Shown: one piece after another, positions 41,901-49,815 of the stretch
Layout: the number at the start of each line of letters is the position of its first letter
Position numbering within the stretch: position 1 is the stretch's first letter
Source: Pelomonas sp937871895
GTDB lineage: Bacteria; Pseudomonadota; Gammaproteobacteria; Burkholderiales; Burkholderiaceae_C
DNA length: 64,000 nt
Direction: 5' to 3' (one strand)
Assembly (NCBI RefSeq): GCF_046348265.1
Contig: NZ_JAXMEO010000006.1
Position numbers and translations under genes: made by a program
Notes under the pieces: generated by a model
What the model saw: only the letters and a program-made list of their open reading frames with translations
Database searches by the model: none
What the model was told of the DNA's origin: nothing

Positions 41901-42141
41901 CCTTCGACTTCGGCACCGCCAGCATGGCGGTGGTCAGCGGATAGGTCACCTGGTCTTCGACGACCTGCGGCGCCTGGCCCGGGTACTCGGTGTAGACGAT
42001 GACCTGCACGTCCGACAGGTCGGGCAGTGCATCGAGCGGTGTCTTCATCACGGCGTAGACGCCGCCGAGGACCACGAACAGCGTGGCGAGCAGGACCAGG
42101 AACGGGTTCCTGCCGGACCACTGGATGATTCTGGAGAGCAT
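38959..42141 (-). CDS. cusA: CusA/SilA-type Cu/Ag RND efflux pump (copy 2)
   Basis: 1060 residues, same subgroup as copy 1 but clearly diverged. DALPDLSDVQVIVYTEYPGQ, GAMVDAAIVMIENAHKH, and Met-rich sites GSEFMPTLNEGTLLYMPASL, WRPGMTTDKL and RIDMLSTGIRTP. It pumps Cu(I)/Ag(I) from the periplasm or cytoplasm through CusB and CusC. Follows cusB after 12 bp. Confidence 0.94.
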   Translation of the reverse strand: MLSRIIQWSGRNPFLVLLATLFVVLGGVYAVMKTPLDALPDLSDVQVIVYTEYPGQAPQVVEDQVTYPLTTAMLAVPKSKVVRGFSFFGASFVYVIFEDGTDIYWARSRVLEYLNFASSRLPKGVSPALGPDATGVGWVYQYALLAKNKTLAELRTIQDWYVRYQLTKAPGVAEVASLGGFVQTYQVTVDPLKLKSFGIPLMKVSQVIRDSNRDVGGRVVEMAETEFMVRGKGYLRNKADIEQLVVKSEGGTPVLIRDIARVEMAPDERRGLSELNGEGEVVSGIAMSRFGQNALEVIHNLKAKVTEISAGLPEGVTIQAVYDRSDLIHRAIANLQRTLLEESLIVAAVCVIFLMHMRSALVAILMLPVGVLISFIAMHLLGMNSNLMSLGGIAIAIGAMVDAAIVMIENAHKHLERLKPDHTVKDRADAMLDACKEVGPALFFSLLIITVSFLPVFTLESQEGRLFSPLAYTKTFSMAGAALLSVTLVPVLMMLFIRGKIMPEAKNPLNRFLIWVYRPIIAGVMRWKLVTIALALVALGVSWYPASKLGSEFMPTLNEGTLLYMPASLPGMSITKAAEVLQTQDKIIKSFPEVASVYGKAGRANTATDPAPTEMFETVINLKPQEEWRPGMTTDKLIAEMDKALQFPGVSNAWTMPIKARIDMLSTGIRTPIGIKVFGKDLGEMEKLAKEIEAVVKTVPGTTSAFAERLTGGSYLNIEPDRAALARYGLSVGELLDVVGSALGGEMVTTTVEGRERFGVTVRYPRELRSNPEQIEREVLVPVMGGAMVPLGQVAKVVVARGTPGIRTENALLSAYIFVDIRDRDIGSYVADARKAVAEQVKFPAGYYITWSGQFEAMERAIEKMKIVVPVTLLLIFLLLYLNFRRLTETLIVMLSVPFALVGGIWLMWWLGYNLSVAVAVGFIALAGVAAETGVVMLIYLDHAWEHARERCRAEGRVPGPSDLYGAVMEGAVERVRPKMMTVVAIMAGLLPIMWGSGTGSEVMSRIAAPMVGGMISSTILTLCVIPALYALLKQWQLERASRRAPEMKQAVVYPPGQTS

Positions 42142-42153
42142 GGCGTCCCTCGC

Positions 42154-43836
42154 TCAGTGGCCGGAGTGCGAGGTGGCCGCCGCACTGGGTGCGGGCGGCG
42201 CCGGGCGGGCCGGCGACGCGCCAGTGATCGAGGTCACGACGTATTCGCCCGGCTGGCGCTCGACGAACTCGAAGCGCACGGCCTGGCCCGGCTTCAGGCC
42301 GGCGAGCAGCGAGGCATTGGCCGCCTTGAATTCCATCGTCATCGCCGGCCATTTGAGGCTGGCCACCGGGCCGTGATTGAGGCTGAGCGTGCCGGCCTTG
42401 AGGTCGATGCCGTCGACGGTGCCTTCGGCCTCGTGGCCGACCGCGGCAGGGGTCGTGGCGCGTGCCTTGGGTGCTGCGGCCGTTGCCGATGTGGCGCTCG
42501 ATGCCGCGGTATCCGTGCCTTTGGCCGGGCTGCCATGTCCAGCGTGTCCGCCGAGCCCGCCCACGACCGCCTTCAGGTTGCTCTCCGCGTCGATCAGGAA
42601 GTTCGCGGCGACGACGACCTGCTCGCCGTCGCGCACGCCCTTGAGGATCTCGACGTAATTGTCGCTGCGCGCGCCGGTGTCGACCTCACGCGGCTCGAAC
42701 CGGCCCTCCTTGACCTGGACCAGCACGATGCGCCGCGTGCCGCTGTCGATCACGGCCGAGTCCGGTACGGTCAGCACCTGCGACTTCCCGCCAACTGACA
42801 GCTCGACCTGGGCGAACATCGCGGGCTTGAGCCTGCCGCCCGGGTTGGCCATCTCCACGCGCACCGGAATGCTGCGCGTCTCCGCCTTCAGCGTGGGGTA
42901 GATGTAGGTGATGCGTCCCTCGAAGGTCGCCGTGGGGTAGGCGGTCGTCGTGACGCGCGCCTTCGCGCCGCTCTTGACCAGGCCGATGTCCTGCTCGGAC
43001 AGATCGGCGACGACCCAGACCGACGACAGGTCGGTCACCTGGTAGAGCATCTCGCCGGGCATGAAGCGCATGCCCTGCAGTGCCTTCTTCTCCGAGACGA
43101 TGCCGGAGACGGGCGACGGGAACGAGATCGTGCGCTGCGGCTGGCCGGACTTCATCAGGGCCGTCACCTGCGACGGAGACAGGTCCCAGTTGCGCAGCCG
43201 CGCGAGGCTGGAGTCGGCCAGCTGCCGCATGCCGGCCTGCGCCTCGGGGCCGGCATCCTTCATGGCCTCGAGCCCCTGCATCGCGATCGCGTACTCGCGC
43301 TGGGCCGACACGAGCTCGGGGCTGTAGGCCTCGAACAGCGGCTGGCCCTTGGCGACGGGCTGGCCGGTCGCGTTGACGTGCAGCCGTTCGACATAGCCCT
43401 CGAACTTGGCCGTGACCGCGAAGACGCGGCGTTCGTCGGGCTCGATGCGGCCTGCGGCACGCACTGTCTTGCCGAGCAGGCGCATCGCGGCGGGCTCGGT
43501 GCGCACGCCGAGCTTCTGGATCTTCTCGGTGCTGATGCGGACCTGGTTGGGCGACGCGGCCTCGGCGCCCGGCGTCGATTCGTCTTCGCCCTCGTAGACC
43601 GGGATGTAGTCCATCCCCATCGGGTCCTTCTTTGGTGTCAGCGAGGTATCCGCCAGCCCCATCGGGTTGCGGTAGTAGAGCAGCTTGCGCTGCTTGGGCG
43701 CCGCAGCGGGCGCGGACGCGGCGCTGGCGACCGAACCCTCGGGCGGATGCTGCTGCGAGCGGGCGCCCAGCCAGTAGCTGCCCGCACCGACCGCCCCGAG
43801 CAGGACGACGGCGGACACGATGGTGGAGGTCTTCAC
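42154..43836 (-). CDS. cusB: CusB-type adaptor with fused C-terminal CusF domain
   Basis: 560 residues. N-terminal anchor (VSAVVLLGAVGAGSYWLGA), heavy-metal-binding segment LLYYRNPMGLADTSLTPKKD with PMGMDYIPVYEG, then the adaptor core. After about residue 445, an Ala-rich linker leads to a CusF-like fold (GTVDGIDLKAGTLSLNHGPV, LKWPAMTMEF) with the Trp and Met ligands for Cu(I)/Ag(I). The fusion puts the metallochaperone onto the adaptor. It overlaps cusC by 4 bp (ATGA). Confidence 0.92.
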   Translation of the reverse strand: MKTSTIVSAVVLLGAVGAGSYWLGARSQQHPPEGSVASAASAPAAAPKQRKLLYYRNPMGLADTSLTPKKDPMGMDYIPVYEGEDESTPGAEAASPNQVRISTEKIQKLGVRTEPAAMRLLGKTVRAAGRIEPDERRVFAVTAKFEGYVERLHVNATGQPVAKGQPLFEAYSPELVSAQREYAIAMQGLEAMKDAGPEAQAGMRQLADSSLARLRNWDLSPSQVTALMKSGQPQRTISFPSPVSGIVSEKKALQGMRFMPGEMLYQVTDLSSVWVVADLSEQDIGLVKSGAKARVTTTAYPTATFEGRITYIYPTLKAETRSIPVRVEMANPGGRLKPAMFAQVELSVGGKSQVLTVPDSAVIDSGTRRIVLVQVKEGRFEPREVDTGARSDNYVEILKGVRDGEQVVVAANFLIDAESNLKAVVGGLGGHAGHGSPAKGTDTAASSATSATAAAPKARATTPAAVGHEAEGTVDGIDLKAGTLSLNHGPVASLKWPAMTMEFKAANASLLAGLKPGQAVRFEFVERQPGEYVVTSITGASPARPAPPAPSAAATSHSGH

Positions 43837-45146
43837 AGGTCTTCTCCCAGGATGCGTTCGATCTCGGCCAGGCGCATCTGCGCTTCGACCTGCGACTTGA
43901 GGATTTCTTGCCGGGCCTTGCGGATCTGCCGCTGGGCTTCCAGCAGCATCGAGAACTCGGCCTTGCCGTTTTCGTAGGCCGCCAGCGCGGACTGCAGCCC
44001 CAGCTCCGATTGCGGCAGGAGCTGGGTCTTCACTAGCGTCTCGGTGCGCCGTGCGGCCTCCAGGCCGGCCAAGTTCACGGCGAGGTCGCCCAGCAGTTGC
44101 TGCGACAGGCTCTCGGTGCGGGAGCGCGCGGCGGCCACCATGGCCTCGGCCTCGCGCTCCTCGCTGCGGCGGGAATCCTGCTGCAGCGGGATGTTCATCT
44201 CCACCATCACGCCCCAGGTTGTGATGCGCGAGCCCATCTGCGACGGCGACACCCCGATGGTCAGGTCCGGGTAGCGGTTGCGCTGGGTGAGGTCGCGGTT
44301 CTTCTGCGCTGCGGCGACGCGAGCCAGCTCGGCCTGGATCAGCGGGTTGCGGGTACGGGCGCGTTCAGCCAGTGACGCAGCGTCCGCCGTCGTGACCGGC
44401 GGCACCGGGCGTAGGGCGAGCGGTTCGGCCAGGGGCGCGGCGCTGTCGCGAGCGAGCAATGCATTGAGCCGGGCGCGGATCTGCCGCTTCTCGCCGTCCA
44501 GGGCGATAAGTTCAGCGCGCATCGCGGTCTGCTCCAACTGGGCGCGGATTGCATCGGACTGCCCGGCAATGCCACCGGCATATCGGGTCTGCGACACCTG
44601 TTCCAGGCGCGCCATCAGCCCCAGGACTTCGGTGGAGAGCCGCTCGTTGCCTGCGGCCCGGTAGTACTCGGCATAGGTCGCCTTGATGCGCGCCGCGAGT
44701 TCGGCCCAGGCGGCGTCGGCTCGGGCATCGGCCTGGCGCGCGTCGGCGCTCGCCGCGTCGCGCTTGAGGTCGCGCTTCCCCCACAGCGGCAGCGCCTGCA
44801 TGAGCGTGTACTTGGTTTCGCCGACCTTCCAGGGCAGCAGACTAGGCGACATGTCCGAGCCGTAGTTGTTGATGTTCATGAGCTCGACGCGCAGTACCGG
44901 ATCGGGTAGCGCGCCGGCAGGACCTACACGCTGCGCGGCTGCGTCGGCCTCCTGTCGCATCGCTTTCAGCTCCGGGCTTTGTGCCCTCGCGAACGTCAGC
45001 AGCCCTTGCAGGTTCGATCCCAGCACAACCTCCTGGGCTTGGACGTGGCCCGCGGTGGCAACGATCACCACGCTGCAGGCGAAGGCGCGTACCCATCGCC
45101 GGGCGAGATCAGGACGTCCGTGGATTCGTTCGTTAAAGTTCGACAT
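43833..45146 (-). CDS. cusC: CusC-type outer-membrane channel (TolC family)
   Basis: 437 residues from the ATG at 45144-45146 (MSNFNERIHGRPDLARR). Signal-type hydrophobic segment (AFACSVVIVATAGHVQAQ), then two coiled-coil repeats (LLTFARAQSPELKAMRQEAD; YENGKAEFSMLLEAQRQIRK). The frame is open another 390 bp upstream, but that part has no homology. First gene of the intact cusCBA operon. Confidence 0.9.
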   Translation of the reverse strand: MSNFNERIHGRPDLARRWVRAFACSVVIVATAGHVQAQEVVLGSNLQGLLTFARAQSPELKAMRQEADAAAQRVGPAGALPDPVLRVELMNINNYGSDMSPSLLPWKVGETKYTLMQALPLWGKRDLKRDAASADARQADARADAAWAELAARIKATYAEYYRAAGNERLSTEVLGLMARLEQVSQTRYAGGIAGQSDAIRAQLEQTAMRAELIALDGEKRQIRARLNALLARDSAAPLAEPLALRPVPPVTTADAASLAERARTRNPLIQAELARVAAAQKNRDLTQRNRYPDLTIGVSPSQMGSRITTWGVMVEMNIPLQQDSRRSEEREAEAMVAAARSRTESLSQQLLGDLAVNLAGLEAARRTETLVKTQLLPQSELGLQSALAAYENGKAEFSMLLEAQRQIRKARQEILKSQVEAQMRLAEIERILGEDL

Positions 45147-45630
45147 ACTTCGGCCCCCGACTTCTTGGGCGACGGGCTCGGCACGTCTTTCAAGAGCACT
45201 GGTGGCACTCCGCGCAGTTGTGTATGAGGCGCTTGTTCGGCGCAGGTGCGCTCGCGGCGAGCATTTCTGCGCTTGCCACGATTTGCGGGGAGTGGATTTG
45301 ATGGCGAGTAGCGGCGCAGGCTTCGCACCATGGAGATCGGGCGTGGCCATCGACTCGCGGCCCTGGCTGAGTCGCTCTAGCGCTGAGAGGGGAAAGCTCT
45401 CCACATCGACGACCCGCTCGCGATCGATTCTGAGCAATGCGGCACGTCCCTGCGGGGCGGTCGCCAGAGAGTTGGCGGCCAAGAAGTTGGCTGTGCCCAA
45501 GGAGCGGGATGACGATCCCACCCGCAGAAAGATGGCCATGACGGCTCTCCACTAAGACCCAAGGAGCGATCAAGTGCGATCGCGAGATGTGAGCGCGCCG
45601 CCGCGCAGGCGGCGGCGGGACCATCAAGGG
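45147..45630. other. Upstream region of cusC, no recognisable gene
   Basis: 484 bp. Long frames on both strands lack family features. It should contain the cusC promoter, but no clear CueR-type or two-component site was found. Confidence 0.45.
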
Positions 45631-46044
45631 TTAATTGCGGAGAACCTGAAAGAAGAGGTAGACCGGCGGTGCGCCGTCAGGCGGGTCGTTGTGGGCGGCA
45701 ACAACTGCCGGAAGCGCCTCGGCTGCTTCCGGCGGAAGCCACAGTGCCAAGCGAGTCGACATCCGGTCAAGGAGCGCCGCGGGCGTGAAGTGCACCGCAG
45801 GTACGCTGTTGACCGTCTGCTTGTCGCGGTCGCAATGCGCCTTGCAGAGCTGCGGTTGCTCGCTGTCCCCCGGGGACATCCGATCGCAGTCAGGCATACC
45901 TGCCATGCGAGCCATGACCGCCGTTCCAGATCCGGCGGATACTGGACACGCGTAGGACGCCATCGAAAGCTGCAGGCAGACCAGCAGCACCGCGAGTACG
46001 CTCGCGATCCAGCGTCGGTAAGCCTTTTTCAGCGCCATGGTCAC
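45631..46044 (-). CDS. Secreted Cys/Met-containing protein of copper islands
   Basis: 137 residues: signal peptide (WIASVLAVLLVCLQLSMASYAC), then RMAGMPDCDRMSPGD and QLCKAHCDRD, and a hydrophobic C-terminus. The MxxMxxC and CxxxC clusters suggest periplasmic or membrane-bound copper binding. Similar small proteins commonly accompany cus/cop genes. Exact function unknown. Confidence 0.7.
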   Translation of the reverse strand: MTMALKKAYRRWIASVLAVLLVCLQLSMASYACPVSAGSGTAVMARMAGMPDCDRMSPGDSEQPQLCKAHCDRDKQTVNSVPAVHFTPAALLDRMSTRLALWLPPEAAEALPAVVAAHNDPPDGAPPVYLFFQVLRN

Positions 46045-46158
46045 AGTCTATGAGCGTTAGGTGGTCTGCGATCACCCTTGGGTAGAACGGCAGCGAACCG
46101 GTGGACGCTCACGGAGATGTTGTCCACGTGGGTGCAATCGTCCCTAGCTCCGTTCGGC

Positions 46159-46431
46159 TCAGCCTTGGTTCTTGTGGAACTTCGCGTGGTCGTGAGGCTT
46201 GACCTTCCTTTTGGCCGGGGCAGATGCCGCCTCATCGGCGCTCTTGGCGCAGTTCATCGTTGCACCGGAAGGCATGCCGCGTTCGGCGCCGTGATCATGC
46301 CTGGACTTGCATTCGTGCGGCATTGAGGCGGAGCCCATTGGGGCGGACGCTGCAGTCGCCTGCGCCAGTGCCGCGCCCGAAACGAGGACCAGACAGACCG
46401 AGACCACAGCGGCGGTCAAAGCGTGTTTCAT
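46159..46431 (-). CDS. Small secreted His/Met-rich protein
   Basis: 90 residues from the ATG at 46429-46431. Signal peptide (MKHALTAAVVSVCLVLVSGA) and a short mature part with MPHECKSRHDHGAERGM, MNCAK and a basic end with HDHAKFHKNQ. Probably a periplasmic metal-binding protein. No assigned family. Confidence 0.65.
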   Translation of the reverse strand: MKHALTAAVVSVCLVLVSGAALAQATAASAPMGSASMPHECKSRHDHGAERGMPSGATMNCAKSADEAASAPAKRKVKPHDHAKFHKNQG

Positions 46432-46560
46432 GAGGGACACCTCAGTGAATTTCGATGGAAACAGCTTAGGCACGCTCGTCGAGCGTCGACTTGATGACGA
46501 TCAAGCAAACCGCACGGTGCCTCGATATTTGTGGCCATTGACGTGGATCGCCGGGGCCGC

Positions 46561-49011
46561 TCATCGCGAACCCCGCAGGCGCAAGGAGTTGAAGACCACG
46601 CTGACGGAGGACAGGCTCATGGCCAGCGCCGCGATCATGGGCGACAAGAGCCAGCCCGTGAAGGGATAGAGCACACCCGCTGCCACCGGCACGCCGAGTG
46701 CGTTGTAGACGAAGGCGAAGACCAGGTTCTGGCGCATGTTGGCGATGGTGGCTTGAGATATCCCGCGCGCCCGGGCGATGCCGCGCAGGTCGCCTTTGAC
46801 GAGGGTGACCTGCGCGCTGTTCATCGCCACATCGGTACCGGTTCCCATGGCCACGCCAACATCGGCCTTGGCGAGGGCCGGCGCGTCATTGATGCCGTCG
46901 CCGGCCATGCCCACGACGCGGCCTTCGCGTTGCAGGCGATCCACCAGCGCGAGCTTGTCGGCGGGCTTGACCTCGCCATGAACTTCGTCGATGCCTAGCT
47001 TCTTCGCGACGGACTGCGCCGTGGTCAGGCCGTCGCCGGTCGCCATCACCACGCGCATGCCGGCGTCATGCAGGCTTTGGACGGCCTCGGGCGTGCTTGC
47101 CTTGATGGGGTCCGACACGGCCACGATGCCCAGCAGGCGACCCTCGCGCGCCAGGAACATCACGCTGCTGCCCTGCAGGCGCAGCTCCTCGCCGGAAGCA
47201 CGCAACGAAGACACGTCCACGCCATCCTGCTCCATGAGAGCCGTGTTGCCGAGAGCGAGCTTCTGGCCCTCGACAACACCTCTGACACCGATGCCCGTGG
47301 AAGACTCGAAGTCCACGGCGGTCGCCAGGTTGAGCTTGCGGGTCCGCGCTGCGTCGACGATGGCGTGAGCGAGCGGATGTTCACTGCCCTGGTCCAGACT
47401 GGCAGCCAGACGCAATACCTCCTCTTCGCTGAGGCCGGGCGCTGCAATAGCCCGATCGAAGGCCGGCTTGCCCTCGGTCAGCGTCCCGGTCTTGTCGACG
47501 ATCATCGTGTCGACACGGCGGAAGTTCTCGATCGCGGAGGCGTCGCGGAACAAGATGCCCTGGGTTGCCGCCTTGCCGGTGGCGACCATGATCGACATGG
47601 GCGTGGCCAGGCCCAGCGCGCAGGGGCAGGCAATGATGAGGACCGAGACGGCGTTGATGAGGCCAAATTGCCACCCTTGCTCTCCACCGAACAATCCCCA
47701 GCCAAAGAAGGCCAGCAAGGCGATGCCGATCACCACGAGCACGAAATAGCCGGCGACCTGGTCGGCCATGCGCTGCATCGGAGCCTTGGACCGCTGTGCC
47801 TGCGCCACCATCTGCACGATCTGGGACAGCATCGTCTGAGACCCTACGCGTTCAGACTGCATCACGAGCGACCCGGTCGTGTTGATGGTGGCCCCGATAA
47901 CCTTGTCGCCCGGCCGCTTCGTCACAGGCACCGGCTCACCCGTCAGCATGGCCTCGTCGATGGCGCTGCTGCCTTCGAGGACAACGCCGTCCACGGGAAC
48001 CTTCTCGCCGGGACGGATGCGCAGTCGGTCACCGACGTGCACGTGGGTCAGTGGAACGTCCGACTCGCTGCCATCGGCCTCGATGCGACGGGCCGTTTTC
48101 GGGGCCAGTCCGAGCAGCGACTTGATGGCGGCAGAGGTCTGCGACCGTGCCTTCAGCTCCAGCATCTGCCCCAGCAGCGTCAGCGAGATGATGACCGCCG
48201 CTGCCTCGAAGTAGACGCCGATCCGCCCGTGGGCTGCAAAGCTGGGCGGAAAGAGCTCCGGCGCCACCGTCGCGACCACGCTGTACACAAACGCCGCCCC
48301 GGTGCCGATGCCGATCAAGGTCCACATGTTCGGACTGCGATGGATCAGCGATTGCCAGCATCGAGCGAAGAAGGGCCAACCGGCCCATAGGATGACCGGC
48401 AACGACAGCACGAGCTCCAGCCAGCTCTGCTGAGCGGGGTCCATGATCCCGAACCGGTGGCCCACCATCGCCAGCGTCGTGACCACCACGGTGAGGGGCA
48501 AGGTCCACCAGAAACGGCGCGTGAAGTCCCGCAATTCAGGGTTGTCGTCGTCGGCCGTCGCCTCCGGGATCAACGGTTCCAAGGTCATCCCGCACTTGGG
48601 GCAACTGCCGGGGTGATCCTGCCGGATCTCCGGGTGCATCGGGCAGGTGTAGATCGTGCCCGCCGGTGCAGCCTCGGCGGCGCCCGACGCTTCCCCCGCG
48701 GCTGCGGCTGCGGGTCGCAAGGCAGTGGCCGGACCGAGTGAGTGATGGGCATGACCGGACGCCGGCGCTTGCTGCGGCCCGCCATGGGCGGGCATGTGGC
48801 CGTGGCCGTGGCCTTGATGATCATGATGCTCGGAGGTGGTCGCCGCGCCTTCCCCGCCTTGGACCGGCACCAGGTTCATGCCGCACTTCGGGCAACTACC
48901 TGGATGATCCTGACGGACTTCCGGATGCATGGGACAGGTGTAGACCGTCACGCCACCTGGCGCCGGAGGCGTGGCAGCAGACGAGATGTGTTCGTGGTGA
49001 CGATGGTCCAT
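46561..49011 (-). CDS. Cu/Ag P1B ATPase with two CPMHP metal-binding repeats
   Basis: 816 residues. Instead of HMA domains the N-terminus has two YTCPMHP repeats (about 23-50 and 118-145, each with SCPKCGM), separated by a His/Gln-rich linker. The core has the CPC site (VLIIACPCALGLAT), TGEP, DKTGTLTEGKP, the ATGDG hinge and GDGINDAPAL. It resembles SilP/CopB-type exporters of Cu(I)/Ag(I). Followed 13 bp downstream of a small membrane protein gene that precedes it in the operon. Confidence 0.92.
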   Translation of the reverse strand: MDHRHHEHISSAATPPAPGGVTVYTCPMHPEVRQDHPGSCPKCGMNLVPVQGGEGAATTSEHHDHQGHGHGHMPAHGGPQQAPASGHAHHSLGPATALRPAAAAAGEASGAAEAAPAGTIYTCPMHPEIRQDHPGSCPKCGMTLEPLIPEATADDDNPELRDFTRRFWWTLPLTVVVTTLAMVGHRFGIMDPAQQSWLELVLSLPVILWAGWPFFARCWQSLIHRSPNMWTLIGIGTGAAFVYSVVATVAPELFPPSFAAHGRIGVYFEAAAVIISLTLLGQMLELKARSQTSAAIKSLLGLAPKTARRIEADGSESDVPLTHVHVGDRLRIRPGEKVPVDGVVLEGSSAIDEAMLTGEPVPVTKRPGDKVIGATINTTGSLVMQSERVGSQTMLSQIVQMVAQAQRSKAPMQRMADQVAGYFVLVVIGIALLAFFGWGLFGGEQGWQFGLINAVSVLIIACPCALGLATPMSIMVATGKAATQGILFRDASAIENFRRVDTMIVDKTGTLTEGKPAFDRAIAAPGLSEEEVLRLAASLDQGSEHPLAHAIVDAARTRKLNLATAVDFESSTGIGVRGVVEGQKLALGNTALMEQDGVDVSSLRASGEELRLQGSSVMFLAREGRLLGIVAVSDPIKASTPEAVQSLHDAGMRVVMATGDGLTTAQSVAKKLGIDEVHGEVKPADKLALVDRLQREGRVVGMAGDGINDAPALAKADVGVAMGTGTDVAMNSAQVTLVKGDLRGIARARGISQATIANMRQNLVFAFVYNALGVPVAAGVLYPFTGWLLSPMIAALAMSLSSVSVVFNSLRLRGSR

Positions 49012-49024
49012 CTTGTTCTCCGAT

Positions 49025-49312
49025 TCATCCGTTCATGACACGCCAGCCGAGCCCGGCCATTAGAACGGCCATGGCCAGCCAGCACAGCCACACCAGGGTA
49101 TGGCTCCAGCCAGGTTGTGGCTGGCCCCGCTGCAGCCAATGCTTGAGGACCATGCCCGCGGCATGCCCCACCAGACCGACCGCGATCAAGGGGATGGCGA
49201 AATTGCCAAACCGAGGCCAAAGAAGGGCAAGACCAGCGCCCAGGACTGCGGCGCCGGCCGTGGAAAGCAGCTCTGCCGCCTTCAGCGCGCCGTTGTCATC
49301 GCGATCTGACAT
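49025..49312 (-). CDS. Small membrane protein next to the Cu ATPase
   Basis: 95 residues with three hydrophobic segments (STAGAAVLGAGLALLWP, FAIPLIAVGLVGHAAGMVL, LVWLCWLAMAVLMAGLGW). Small proteins of this type often sit before copper ATPase genes; function unknown. Probably cotranscribed with the ATPase. Confidence 0.7.
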   Translation of the reverse strand: MSDRDDNGALKAAELLSTAGAAVLGAGLALLWPRFGNFAIPLIAVGLVGHAAGMVLKHWLQRGQPQPGWSHTLVWLCWLAMAVLMAGLGWRVMNG

Positions 49313-49459
49313 CTGACCCGCCTGAGGGTTGCAAGGTATGCGCGACCGTCTGGTCGGCGCAAGTACGGCTGTAGTGAGTGACTGGTACGAATGGGTTCAT
49401 GGCGCTCATGCTCCCTGAGCATGCCTGCGTAACCCTTGACCTCAGTCAAGCCATCCGGC

Positions 49460-49717
49460 TCAACGGCTGCAGCAGCAGCCACCCCTTGCCCGAGTAGGAA
49501 CAGCAGAGGATGCAGCCCGAGCGGTCGTGGGCGAATAACCCGCTTCCTGGATGGCCGCCTGCAGGCCGGCAACGTCGGCCGCCGACGTGCGGATCTCGAC
49601 GCGTCTGGTCCCCAGATCGACCGACACCTCGGCAGCGTCGTCTACCCGCCTGACTGCCTGGGCGATGGCGCTGACACAGCGACCACAGGTCATGTCATTG
49701 ACTTCGAAAGCGATCAT
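49460..49717 (-). CDS. CopZ-like HMA metallochaperone with Cys-rich tail
   Basis: 85 residues. Heavy-metal-associated fold with the MTCGRC site (MIAFEVNDMTCGRCV) and a C-terminal GGCCCSR tail. Delivers Cu(I) to P-type ATPases. Closely similar to the CopZ-like gene at 59611, including the tail. Driven by its own CueR-type promoter upstream. Confidence 0.88.
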   Translation of the reverse strand: MIAFEVNDMTCGRCVSAIAQAVRRVDDAAEVSVDLGTRRVEIRTSAADVAGLQAAIQEAGYSPTTARAASSAVPTRARGGCCCSR

Positions 49718-49753
49718 CTCGAACTCCTGTCATTGAATCGACGGGTTCACTTT

Positions 49754-49779
49754 GAAGCTTCCCACAATGGCAAGGTCAA
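49754..49779 (-). promoter_or_regulatory. CueR-type promoter for the CopZ-like gene
   Basis: On the minus strand TTGACC (-35, 49774-49779) runs into ACCTTGCCATTGTGGGAAGC and a -10-like TTCAAAGT. This matches the long-spacer MerR-family layout and resembles the two promoters at 59.5 kb. Confidence 0.65.
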
Positions 49780-49815
49780 GCGTCTTTTTCAATGCACGCC
49801 ACCGACCGAAGCGGT

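Noticed and set aside
45147..45539. N-terminal extension of cusC
   Set aside because: The frame is open but lacks homology; the ATG at 45144-45146 followed by an export signal is the sensible start.
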